Source: Kineothrix sp. MSJ-39 | GTDB taxonomy: Bacteria > Bacillota > Clostridia > Lachnospirales > Lachnospiraceae | Length of the DNA: 44,405 nt | Direction of reading: 5' to 3' | Assembly: GCF_018917935.1 (NCBI RefSeq) | Contig: NZ_JAHLPN010000024.1 | Span: forward strand, 1-44,405 | Shown: positions 33,745 through 40,894 of the stretch, one piece after another | Layout of the letters: each line of letters begins with the position of its first letter | Numbering within the stretch: position 1 is the first letter of the stretch | Translations under genes and position numbers: made by a program | The notes under the pieces: generated by a model | Database searches by the model: none | What the model saw: the letters and a program-made list of their open reading frames with translations, nothing else | Told to the model about the DNA's origin: nothing

Positions 33745-34059
33745 TCACGCCTCCTTTGCACTTACGCCATACTGCGTTTCCACCTTCATCCCTGCTTTCA
33801 GTGGTGTAATGCAGGTGCGGATATTCGGTTTGCCATCTACAACCATAACGCAGTCTGTACATCTGCCGATGGCACAGAACACCCCTCGCGGCTCATGTGT
33901 TTTTGCCGTATAGCGATGTACCATCACGCCGTTTACCTTCAATGCTGCCATGATCGGTTCCCCTTCCATGCCTTCCATCGGTTTTCCGTTATAATAAAAG
34001 GTTACCAGTTTCCCTTCCGGGCTCGCCCCGAGGATTGGATGATTTTCTATTCTTCCCAT
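33745..34059 (-). CDS. [2Fe-2S] ferredoxin-like subunit (HcnA/SoxA type)
   Basis: Protein of 104 aa with a plant-type [2Fe-2S] pattern: Cys62-x4-Cys67-x2-Cys70-x12-Cys83 (FCAIGRCTDC ... RTC). The middle, FYYNGKPMEGMEGEPIMAALKVNGVMVHRY, is the usual beta-grasp opening of HcnA and of the N-terminal domain of sarcosine oxidase alpha. It should be an electron-transfer subunit of the complex encoded by the next three genes. GGGAGG lies before the ATG. First gene of the redox operon; the 217 bases upstream hold a promoter, hairpins and the 22-base element. Confidence 0.91.
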   Translation of the reverse strand: MGRIENHPILGASPEGKLVTFYYNGKPMEGMEGEPIMAALKVNGVMVHRYTAKTHEPRGVFCAIGRCTDCVMVVDGKPNIRTCITPLKAGMKVETQYGVSAKEA

Positions 34060-34076
34060 ATTGCAAACCTCCCTGT

Positions 34077-34166
34077 TGATGATACAGAGACGAGATACGC
34101 GCTGCGAATCTCGCTCTGATTAGCGGTCGTCAAATGCAACGCATAAATGCGTGCATTTTCCTCGTC
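34077..34166 (-). other. Structured leader of the redox operon
   Basis: Between the GGCGTCA hairpin and the first redox gene lie two further stem-loops on the minus strand. AAATGCACGCAT pairs with ATGCGTTGCATTT (one bulge). AGAGCGAGAT pairs with ATCTCGTCTCT (one bulge). No known riboswitch class was recognised, and the matching leader before the cyclodeaminase gene lacks them. Confidence 0.45.
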
Positions 34167-34180
34167 GCCATAACAAAAAA

Positions 34181-34205
34181 GGCGTCAATCACTTGGATTG
34201 ACGCC
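34181..34205 (-). terminator. GGCGTCA hairpin with T-run after the glucosidase gene
   Basis: Ten-base perfect stem, GGCGTCAATC / GATTGACGCC, five-base loop, followed by TTTTTTG on the minus strand. It can end the glucosidase transcript, but it also sits about 14 bases after the expected start of the redox operon transcript. Confidence 0.75.
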
Positions 34206-34225
34206 CTTGTCTTAACTTGGCTTTT

Positions 34226-34270
34226 ATTATAACGGCTAAATTGTAAGTTGTATTGTAAAAAACGATACAA
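34226..34270 (-). promoter_or_regulatory. Promoter and 22-base element before the redox operon
   Basis: The element at 34249-34270 is identical to 30656-30677. AATACA as -35, exactly 17 bases, then TATAAT (34226-34231): the same geometry as the promoter before the cyclodeaminase operon. It begins only six bases after the glucosidase stop codon. Confidence 0.7.
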
Positions 34271-34276
34271 CCTGCT

Positions 34277-35950
34277 TTATCGCTTTCCAGTTTCTCCACA
34301 CGCACTGTCATATTCGTAGACTCTTGCTTCATACGGCTTCAGCATGCCATGTACGGGATTTGGATAGTTGCATATCACAAGCTTTCCTTTTTTTCCTCTG
34401 AATTCTTTTATGGTATGCCATTTCAGGCAATGCGTGCTGAAGGAGCATACCACAAGAAGGCTTTTCTGCTGATAGGTACGCTTGTACACATATAACTGAT
34501 TACTGGACTTATCGTATTCCTTATAATCTCCCCACAGTGCCACTTCGCTGTTTTTTCGATAATGAAGACATCTGCGATAGAGCTTCAGAATACTGAACGG
34601 CTGCTCTTCTTCTGCCGCAACATTGATCCTTCTGTAATTCGGATTGATGTAAAACCATGGTTTGCCGGTTGTAAATCCGGCATTTTTGCTGTCATCCCAC
34701 TGCATCGGTGTCCGCGCAGAATCCCTGCTGGATGCATGGATCCGCTCCATCCGCTTCTCCACACTGTCTTTTAAATGGAACGTATGGTAATTGTTATGGG
34801 AGGAAACATCCACATACTGATCAATAGACGCAAGTTTGATATTCGTCATACCGATCTCCTGTCCCTGGTATACAAAAGGCGTTCCCTGCTGGAACAGATA
34901 GCAGACCGCAAGCATCGAGCCGCTTACCCTGTGATACCTTTCATTTCCATATCTGCTGATGACTCTTGGGTGGTCATGGTTTTCCAGATACAAGGTATTC
35001 CATGCCTTTCCGTTCAGGGCTTTCTGCCATTTGCTGAAGGCATGTTTCAGACTTCTGAGATGGAACGGACGCTGCATATATTCCGTAAAAATGCAATCGG
35101 CAAACATATGATCAAAATGAAACATCAGATCCAGCGATTTGTTCTTTCCCGTCAGATAGGAAAGCGCAGATCTTGTACTTGTCATCGGGCCTTCCCCTAA
35201 CTGAAAACAGTCATATTCCTGGCAGACTTTCCGAAACTCCGCCAGATACTCATGAATATGCGGGCCATCTTTATAAAATGGCAGACCGTTCGCTGCCGGA
35301 ATAAATGGCAGACCATTCGGCAGATTGTCCGCTTTCGAAATAAAAGTGATCACATCCTCACGGAACCCATCTACGCCCCTGTCCAGCCAGAAACGCATGA
35401 TACTTTTGACTTCTTCCCGCACCTTTGGATTATCCATATTCAGATCCGGCTGTTTTTTGGCAAAGATGTGCAGATAATACTGGTCACGCTCCGGACAGTA
35501 TTCCCATGCCTTTCCTTCAAAAAGGCTGTCCCAGTTGTTTGGCAGCTTCCCGTTCTTTCCGTCGCGCCAGATATAATAGTCGCTGTATGGATTGTCCCTG
35601 CTTTTCCTGCTTTCCTGAAACCACGGATGTTCATCGGAAGTATGATTGACTACCAGATCCATGATCACCTTCAGCCCCAGACTGTGCGCCTTATCGAGCA
35701 CCTTTTGGAACTGCTCCAGATCCCCATAATCCGGGTGGATATTTTTATAATCGGAAATATCATAGCCATAATCCGCATTCGGTGAAGGATAGAGCGGTGA
35801 AAACCATATGCCGTCCACCCCCAGCGATTTTATATAGGGCAGTTTTTCGTAAACACCATACAGATCCCCGATCCCATCTCCGTTTCCATCATAAAAACTT
35901 CTGATCCAGATCTGGTAAAATGCCATTCTTTTGTACCAATCTTTTTCCAT
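34277..35950 (-). CDS. GH13 oligo-1,6-glucosidase
   Basis: Cytoplasmic glycoside hydrolase of 557 aa, usual family length. Calcium loop DGNGDGIGDL, region I MDLVVNHTSDEHPWF, region II GVDGFREDVITFIS with the nucleophile Asp followed by Val, the residue typical of alpha-1,6 specificity (isomaltase, not maltase). The acid Glu is in LGEGPMTS and region IV is LENHDHPRV. It should release glucose from isomalto-oligosaccharides or related alpha-1,6 glucosides after uptake. The start at 35950 follows AGAGG. A longer frame starting four bases into the glycosyltransferase stop is possible. Second gene after the GT4 enzyme, ended by the hairpin at 34181-34205. Confidence 0.93.
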   Translation of the reverse strand: MEKDWYKRMAFYQIWIRSFYDGNGDGIGDLYGVYEKLPYIKSLGVDGIWFSPLYPSPNADYGYDISDYKNIHPDYGDLEQFQKVLDKAHSLGLKVIMDLVVNHTSDEHPWFQESRKSRDNPYSDYYIWRDGKNGKLPNNWDSLFEGKAWEYCPERDQYYLHIFAKKQPDLNMDNPKVREEVKSIMRFWLDRGVDGFREDVITFISKADNLPNGLPFIPAANGLPFYKDGPHIHEYLAEFRKVCQEYDCFQLGEGPMTSTRSALSYLTGKNKSLDLMFHFDHMFADCIFTEYMQRPFHLRSLKHAFSKWQKALNGKAWNTLYLENHDHPRVISRYGNERYHRVSGSMLAVCYLFQQGTPFVYQGQEIGMTNIKLASIDQYVDVSSHNNYHTFHLKDSVEKRMERIHASSRDSARTPMQWDDSKNAGFTTGKPWFYINPNYRRINVAAEEEQPFSILKLYRRCLHYRKNSEVALWGDYKEYDKSSNQLYVYKRTYQQKSLLVVCSFSTHCLKWHTIKEFRGKKGKLVICNYPNPVHGMLKPYEARVYEYDSACGETGKR

Positions 35951-35994
35951 ACCAATACCTCTTTTCCGTTCCTTCACAAGCGCATCGCGCCCCA

Positions 35995-37347
35995 TCATCT
36001 GCCTTCATGATGATGGAAAATACCCGCTATTTTATCATATTCTTTCAGGAATTCCTCATATTCTTTTCTGAATGATTCCCTGCATTCCTCTCCAAATTCC
36101 TCAGTTGCCTTTATGGAATCCTGCACTTTTTCCTGCATATTTTTCATGGAGCCTGAGATCACATTATGACGCAGCACAAGCTTTCCGCTCTTCTTGGCTT
36201 CTATGATCTCGCCATATCTCTCATATGCACTGTGTACGCTATCTTCCCATGAAATGTAAATCTCATTCATTGCATGTTCGCCCACGTCATACAGATGCGC
36301 AAGGTCAGAACCCACACGCTTTAATAACCGGTACATGGCATCCGGGGTTTCTTCGATCAGAAATCCGTTTCTGTCATCCGTGATACCTTCTGCCGCACAA
36401 CTTCCTCCGATCAGTACACTGGCAAGCCCACAGGCTGCTGCCTCCCGGACGACAATACCATTCGTGTCATATGTAGACGGGAAAAGAAACAGATCTGCTC
36501 TCGTATTCCATGCACGGAGCTGCTCTCTATCATACACCGCTCCTGTGAAAATATACTGCTCCGGTTTCAGGAGCCTTGCTGCTTTTTCCTTCATTTCTTT
36601 TTCATCCGGACCGCTTCCGACAAATACCACACGGAAATCAACGCCATCCTGCGACAGCTTTGCAAGCGCATCGAGAATGAGCGGAAGCCCTTTATATTTC
36701 ACGATCCTTCCCACAAATAAAAAGACCGGGATTCCTTCCGGCAGATCATAGCCGTCAGTTACTTTTGCCACCTTTTCCGGCGCAATACGCCCTTTGGCAA
36801 AATCAACACCATTGCTGACCACGCGATACTCTCCCGTATACCCAAGGGAGCGCAGGTTTTCTCCTGCTCCTCTGCTGACCACCCATACTTCGTCACACGC
36901 CTCTATATTGCTGACAAGGGCATGTATGGCTTCTTTTTGCAGCAGCTTTGACTTTACCGCCTTGGCGATATCAATATCAAACTTCGTATGATAAGTGAAT
37001 ACAAGCGGTGCATCTGTATAAAACCGGAGCGTCCGCGCAAGCAGCGTGGAAGACACCGGGCAATGACTATGTATGATATCCGGCGCAAACTCCTTCATCG
37101 TCACAATTTCCTTGATATCCAGCGGATTGCCTGCCCGATATCCTTTTACGATCTTCGTCGTATCAAAGCTCTGGTAGGGCACCACCCAATAAGGATAACT
37201 ATGATATTCCGCGCCCGGATATGCAGGTGTTGCCACCATCACATCCGCCAGCTTCTCCTCCTGCAGGATCTTTGCATAATTCATTACAACATTTGCCACA
37301 CCGTCTATGACCGGCGGGAAGGAATCGTTTAATAAGGTTACTTTCAT
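35995..37347 (-). CDS. GT4 family glycosyltransferase
   Basis: Protein of 450 aa with the GT-B fold. The N-terminal acceptor domain opens MKVTLLNDSFPPVIDGVANVV with FTYHTKFDIDIAKAV. The donor domain has VFLFVGRIVKYKGLPLILDAL and FLFPSTYDTNGIVVREAAACGLASVLI, where the first acidic residue of the EX7E pair is Asp. A C-terminal helical, charged tail (KNMQEKVQDSIKATEEFGEEC) is extra. The closest well-known relatives make glucosyl-diacylglycerol or transfer mannose to lipids, so a glycolipid or envelope role is reasonable; sugar and acceptor are unknown. AGGAG precedes the ATG. In an operon with the glucosidase and probably the phosphoesterase. Confidence 0.9.
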   Translation of the reverse strand: MKVTLLNDSFPPVIDGVANVVMNYAKILQEEKLADVMVATPAYPGAEYHSYPYWVVPYQSFDTTKIVKGYRAGNPLDIKEIVTMKEFAPDIIHSHCPVSSTLLARTLRFYTDAPLVFTYHTKFDIDIAKAVKSKLLQKEAIHALVSNIEACDEVWVVSRGAGENLRSLGYTGEYRVVSNGVDFAKGRIAPEKVAKVTDGYDLPEGIPVFLFVGRIVKYKGLPLILDALAKLSQDGVDFRVVFVGSGPDEKEMKEKAARLLKPEQYIFTGAVYDREQLRAWNTRADLFLFPSTYDTNGIVVREAAACGLASVLIGGSCAAEGITDDRNGFLIEETPDAMYRLLKRVGSDLAHLYDVGEHAMNEIYISWEDSVHSAYERYGEIIEAKKSGKLVLRHNVISGSMKNMQEKVQDSIKATEEFGEECRESFRKEYEEFLKEYDKIAGIFHHHEGR

Positions 37348-37379
37348 TGCTTCTTTCTACTCCTATTTCAGATATCTAT

Positions 37380-38078
37380 CTAGTTCACATACAGTTTTCT
37401 GAGCTCCAGCTTTTCCATGATCCCGGCTGTTGTCACGCCCGGATGCGTCGCATACATTCTGCAGACAGCTTCTACCAGGTCTTTCTCTACCCTGTTTTTC
37501 TTTGCAATCTGCTCGATGCTTTTTCCCGCTGAAAACTCCTTTATGATACGGCTGATCAGCCTGTCCAGATCTTTTTCTGACAGGGAAAGCTTTTGGGCAT
37601 TCTCCTTTGTCAATGCTGGGGAAAGATCGATCTTCTCGATCCTGTAGTCTGCCGCCTCATCCTCAAAATACAGGATTGCAAACGTAATGGGCTGATGAAA
37701 ACGTCTCGGTCCGCAGCTTCCCGGATTGATATAACAGATGCTGCCTTCCTGTTTCAGTTCATATTTATGAGAATGCCCACAGATCACAAAATCTACGCCG
37801 CCCAGATCATCCGGCAGATCCTGTTTCTTGTGACACATATAAAAGGTACTGTTTCCAATCTGCTCTCTGACAAAATAAGGCATATCCTTTGCCCATTCTT
37901 TATCATTGTTTCCCCGTGCCATAAAAACCGGCGCGATCTGCTGCAATCTTTCCACGATTTCCGGTCCTCCGAAATCCCCCGCATGAAAGATCACTTCGCA
38001 GTCTTTTATTTTCTGTAAAACTTCCTCACGCAGAAGACCATGGGTATCTGCGAGGAGGGCTATTTTGTGGTGTGCCAT
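37380..38078 (-). CDS. YfcE/MJ0936-type metallophosphoesterase with helical tail
   Basis: Phosphodiesterase of 232 aa with a di-metal site: LLADTHG (DxH), HAGDFGG, RGNND, CGHSH and NPGSCGPRR in the right order within residues 1-145. The YfcE family is about 160-180 residues. The extra C-terminal 70 residues (SEKDLDRLISRIIKEFSAGKSIEQIAKKNRVEKDLVEAVCRMYATHPGV) look like a helix-turn-helix-type or protein-binding domain, so the enzyme may be tethered or regulated. GAGAGG precedes the ATG. It lies between hipA and the glycosyltransferase on the same strand, with short gaps both sides. Confidence 0.88.
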   Translation of the reverse strand: MAHHKIALLADTHGLLREEVLQKIKDCEVIFHAGDFGGPEIVERLQQIAPVFMARGNNDKEWAKDMPYFVREQIGNSTFYMCHKKQDLPDDLGGVDFVICGHSHKYELKQEGSICYINPGSCGPRRFHQPITFAILYFEDEAADYRIEKIDLSPALTKENAQKLSLSEKDLDRLISRIIKEFSAGKSIEQIAKKNRVEKDLVEAVCRMYATHPGVTTAGIMEKLELRKLYVN

Positions 38079-38102
38079 ATCTGGTATCCTCTCTAAATTA
38101 CT

Positions 38103-39239
38103 TTATAAATATTCTCTCAGATCATGTGCAACTGTGGATTTTATAAAATGGAGGATTTCACTGCATTCTTTCTGTTTCATTCCTGCTTTTATTCCAACAT
38201 TCATCAATTCCTTTTCTCCCGGATTTGCTCCATTCCCATCAATAGAAGTTGTATGTTCTCCAAAATAAGTATTACTGTATGTCAGATCATAAGCAGGACT
38301 AAGCCCCCATCTATCCGTTTCTTTATGATATAAAAAGGTAAAATTCTTAGCATGGTCGTCTCTGTTATGCGAAAAGACATTAAAACACATCCGCCGAAAC
38401 ATATTCTCTATATCTTGCTTCTTTTCCCCTGTAAGGATTCTTGTCAGCTTCATAAGTGTATGATAGTCCATACAGGGTACATTAAAATCAGCTTCTAATA
38501 ATGCTGCGGCAGTTGCCATATGAATCCTATTCTTTTTCTCATCTCGATCAAACAATACGGTACCAAAATATCCTTTGCACTCCTTTGATGGAAAAAGCTT
38601 CGTTTCCGTCATATCAATACCGCATTTTTTTGCACACAGAGAATAGTCATATTCTAATTTCCCGATATCATTCCTATCCACATGAGCAGGAAACTTGATC
38701 ATCCAATCCTTTTCCTCTAAATGTGTTAAGATCTTAGGTCTGGCACCACCACTACTTCCTGCCATTTCATATAGTGCATCTAAATCTTCTGCATAGGCAG
38801 TTTGTAAAACCTGCCTACACTGCTCCGACAGATAATCCAGATCATTGATCGATTCTGTTGTGACCAGCTCATAATCCGGTTCATATGTCAACGCTCCCAT
38901 TCCATTTTTCCCAACAAGTGCGAGTCTGTCAAGCACAGTTATTTCCTGTTCTATATGATGTTCTTTTAAAACTCTGCTTAGCAAAAGTCTTCCCCATGCA
39001 TCTGGAAGGCTATCAGCAAAAATACCAAATAATCCATCGTAGTGATATTGCTCCGGGATAAAAACTTTCTCCTCCAGAGGCAACGAAAAAGGACTGATTG
39101 AGAAACCATCAGCAAGCCAACCTTCATCATAAGAAAAAGCCACTTTTTTATTCTTGTCAAGTGCCAATGTTCCCACAACGCGATTCTCATATTTCACACA
39201 CAATGATTTCAGTCCCAATTTTATATTACTTCTGCTCAT
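38103..39239 (-). CDS. hipA: HipA-family serine/threonine kinase toxin
   Basis: Protein of 378 aa. N-terminal small domain (VVGTLALDKNKKVAFSYDEGWLADG), glycine-rich loop with the likely autophosphorylated Ser (GSSGGARPKI, 161-170), catalytic FSHNRDDHAKNF with Asp294 and Asn299, and metal Asp318 in SPAYDLTYSN. HipA toxins phosphorylate an aminoacyl-tRNA synthetase (glutamyl in E. coli) and halt translation; the target here is not known. All kinase residues are intact. GGAGG precedes the ATG inside the end of the antitoxin gene, a 14-base overlap. It appears to be a complete, active pair. Confidence 0.93.
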   Translation of the reverse strand: MSRSNIKLGLKSLCVKYENRVVGTLALDKNKKVAFSYDEGWLADGFSISPFSLPLEEKVFIPEQYHYDGLFGIFADSLPDAWGRLLLSRVLKEHHIEQEITVLDRLALVGKNGMGALTYEPDYELVTTESINDLDYLSEQCRQVLQTAYAEDLDALYEMAGSSGGARPKILTHLEEKDWMIKFPAHVDRNDIGKLEYDYSLCAKKCGIDMTETKLFPSKECKGYFGTVLFDRDEKKNRIHMATAAALLEADFNVPCMDYHTLMKLTRILTGEKKQDIENMFRRMCFNVFSHNRDDHAKNFTFLYHKETDRWGLSPAYDLTYSNTYFGEHTTSIDGNGANPGEKELMNVGIKAGMKQKECSEILHFIKSTVAHDLREYL

Positions 39240-39504
39240 TTATTACCTCCTGTATGGATCTGTAAGGCACCTCTGAAAACAGTTTTTTTATGTCCCCTTC
39301 TGCATCTAAAGCAATCGCCATCTTGGTCAGTGACAAAAGGCTGATGTTTCCGGTTTCCTCAAATCGTTTGATGGAGCTATAACTAACACCACATGCTTCA
39401 CTTAGTTTCTTTCTGGAAAGTTTTACTCTCTTCCGCAAAGTTTTCATACGCTTTGCCACTTCCATATTTATTTCTTCCGGCGTTTCCCAGACATATTTTC
39501 GCAT
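39226..39504 (-). CDS. hipB: HipB-like XRE antitoxin/repressor
   Basis: DNA-binding protein of 92 aa. Helix-turn-helix XRE domain: MKTLRKRVKLSRKKLSEACGVSYSSIKRFEETGNISLLSLTKMAIALDAE. The C-terminal tail (VPYRSIQEVINEQK) would contact HipA. It should neutralise the kinase and repress the operon. The promoter lies at 39582-39610, with two near-palindromic operators at 39586-39603 and 39627-39644. The 5' leader from the -10 is about 75 bases and AT-rich. Confidence 0.92.
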   Translation of the reverse strand: MRKYVWETPEEINMEVAKRMKTLRKRVKLSRKKLSEACGVSYSSIKRFEETGNISLLSLTKMAIALDAEGDIKKLFSEVPYRSIQEVINEQK

Positions 39505-39581
39505 CGTTATTCTCCACAGTCCTGTATTCTTATTATCGTTTCATATATACTTTTTATTATAATATAACAATTTATAATAGT

Positions 39582-39610
39582 ATTATAGCCAATATATTAA
39601 CTAATATCAA
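39582..39610 (-). promoter_or_regulatory. hipBA promoter
   Basis: Minus strand: TTGATA (39605-39610), 17-base spacer, TATAAT (39582-39587). The spacer is almost entirely occupied by the first operator. Confidence 0.75.
39586..39603. promoter_or_regulatory. HipB operator O1
   Basis: TAGCCAATATATTAACTA, a near-palindrome with five-base arms and an eight-base AT centre, inside the hipBA promoter spacer. Its first 14 bases are repeated inverted in O2. Confidence 0.75.
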
Positions 39611-39626
39611 CTTACAAGGTATATTT

Positions 39627-39644
39627 TAGCTAATATATTGGCTA
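39627..39644. promoter_or_regulatory. HipB operator O2
   Basis: TAGCTAATATATTGGCTA, whose reverse complement matches O1 at 17 of 18 bases. Centre-to-centre distance is 41 bases, about four helical turns, so two dimers would bind the same face. Confidence 0.75.
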
Positions 39645-39714
39645 TTTTTAGTCCAATTATTACTATCTATATTATACTTTTTATAAAAATGTGTTCATTT
39701 TTGTTGTTGTCCAC

Positions 39715-40206
39715 TCAGTGCAGCATAAATAGCCCCGCTGTCATCATACACAGGAAAGGATATGCAATGATCCTGACGATCTGCTTTTTGTTGTTAAAGC
39801 CTCTGTTCTTCCAGCCTTCACAATCTGCTGTCTCTGGGAAGATTTTTTTATAAAATCCAACTGTCATGACAAGCCACTGATCTTGAACAAGAATATCGAA
39901 TGCCTTATTGATATAAAGCACCACCATAAATCGCAGCGTCAGCTTCCAGAAGCCGCAACCACTTCGAATCCCATCCATGCCAACGAAAATAATTCCACCG
40001 ATCATGGCAATCATAAATATAGCGAAAATCAGATATGCCAGTATCTGTTTGCTTTTCGGAGGTTCGGGATGATCTTTTGCCGCAATCCTTACATCCTCCG
40101 GCAGAAAACTTAGCAGAAATGATGGCTTCATCATCGGACTCGCCACAACCAGCGCCGTTATTTCCAGTACGCATAAAACCAGTGCCACAATTACAGTCAA
40201 TAACAT
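39715..40206 (-). CDS. Unrecognised membrane protein
   Basis: Protein of 163 aa, probably four helices: 1-24 (LLTVIVALVLCVLEITALVVA), about 55-77 (ILAYLIFAIFMIAMIGGIIFV), about 88-110 (FWKLTLRFMVVLYINKAFDILV) and the C-terminal IAYPFLCMMTAGLFML. Polar loops include KDHPEPPKSK and PETADCEGWKNRG. I recognise no family. AAAGGAG lies ten bases before the ATG, supporting expression. It is isolated between the hipBA operator region and the accessory genes. Confidence 0.75.
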   Translation of the reverse strand: MLLTVIVALVLCVLEITALVVASPMMKPSFLLSFLPEDVRIAAKDHPEPPKSKQILAYLIFAIFMIAMIGGIIFVGMDGIRSGCGFWKLTLRFMVVLYINKAFDILVQDQWLVMTVGFYKKIFPETADCEGWKNRGFNNKKQIVRIIAYPFLCMMTAGLFMLH

Positions 40207-40368
40207 GAATTTATAACTCCTTTCGGTTACGACTCACAGAATAAAATTCTGCTAGTTCGCTTGTTTACCTATGGAAATTATAGTCTTTGGTTGTTATTTC
40301 TGCAATAAAAAGTTTGATATTGCTAACATCAGTTAGTATCATCTACATTGGTAAAACCTATTAAATTA

Positions 40369-40776
40369 TCAAATATGAGCTACATTACTATCACAAACAC
40401 GCTTATAAATTTCATCAACACACTTAATTTTTGCATGTTTTATTAATACATCTGTAATGACTCCAATTCTATCCGATTCAAGCCTATTTATTAATCTTTC
40501 TTCCTCAGTAATACTTCTCTTCATAGGTATTCCGTCATCAAAAGCATACTCAAACTGCTTATTTTCCAACATTTCTATGGTTTTGTACTCTTCTCTCAAC
40601 CTTTCATCTATGGCATAAAGATTGAAGTTTGTCTGAACTCCACTGAGAATCGTATCTAATACATACAAATCCTCTTCCGCTTTCATATCGTCTTTATGAC
40701 TTTTTTCTTTAATCAATACATATGCTGAATTAATCAACTCTTGTTCATATACAACTATTACCTCCTTAAGAAACAT
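40369..40776 (-). CDS. Unrecognised small protein near DUF6119 gene
   Basis: Soluble protein of 135 aa, no known family. Mostly charged helices (EEDLYVLDTILSGVQTNFNLYAID, ITEEERLINRLESDRIGVITDVLIKHAKIK). The assigned ATG has no clear Shine-Dalgarno; instead AAGGAGG occurs 10 bases into the frame, with no in-frame ATG, GTG or TTG at usual distance after it. The true start is therefore unclear. Base use is AT-rich like the genes beyond it, suggesting one acquired segment. It might belong with the DUF6119 gene 118 bases upstream. Confidence 0.6.
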   Translation of the reverse strand: MFLKEVIVVYEQELINSAYVLIKEKSHKDDMKAEEDLYVLDTILSGVQTNFNLYAIDERLREEYKTIEMLENKQFEYAFDDGIPMKRSITEEERLINRLESDRIGVITDVLIKHAKIKCVDEIYKRVCDSNVAHI

Positions 40777-40894
40777 TCTAATACTTACATTGTAACAGTT
40801 TTTCTAAAATATTTTGCTACTTCCTATAAGCCTTTAATACTTTTTGCTTTATTATTTAAATCTATTGTTTCATTCAGCAGAACCACATCACAAA

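Noticed and set aside
34080-34276. Glycine or other known riboswitch before the redox operon
   Set aside because: Only about 14 bases lie between the predicted transcript start and the GGCGTCA hairpin, too short for an aptamer, and no known consensus was recognised in the later hairpins.
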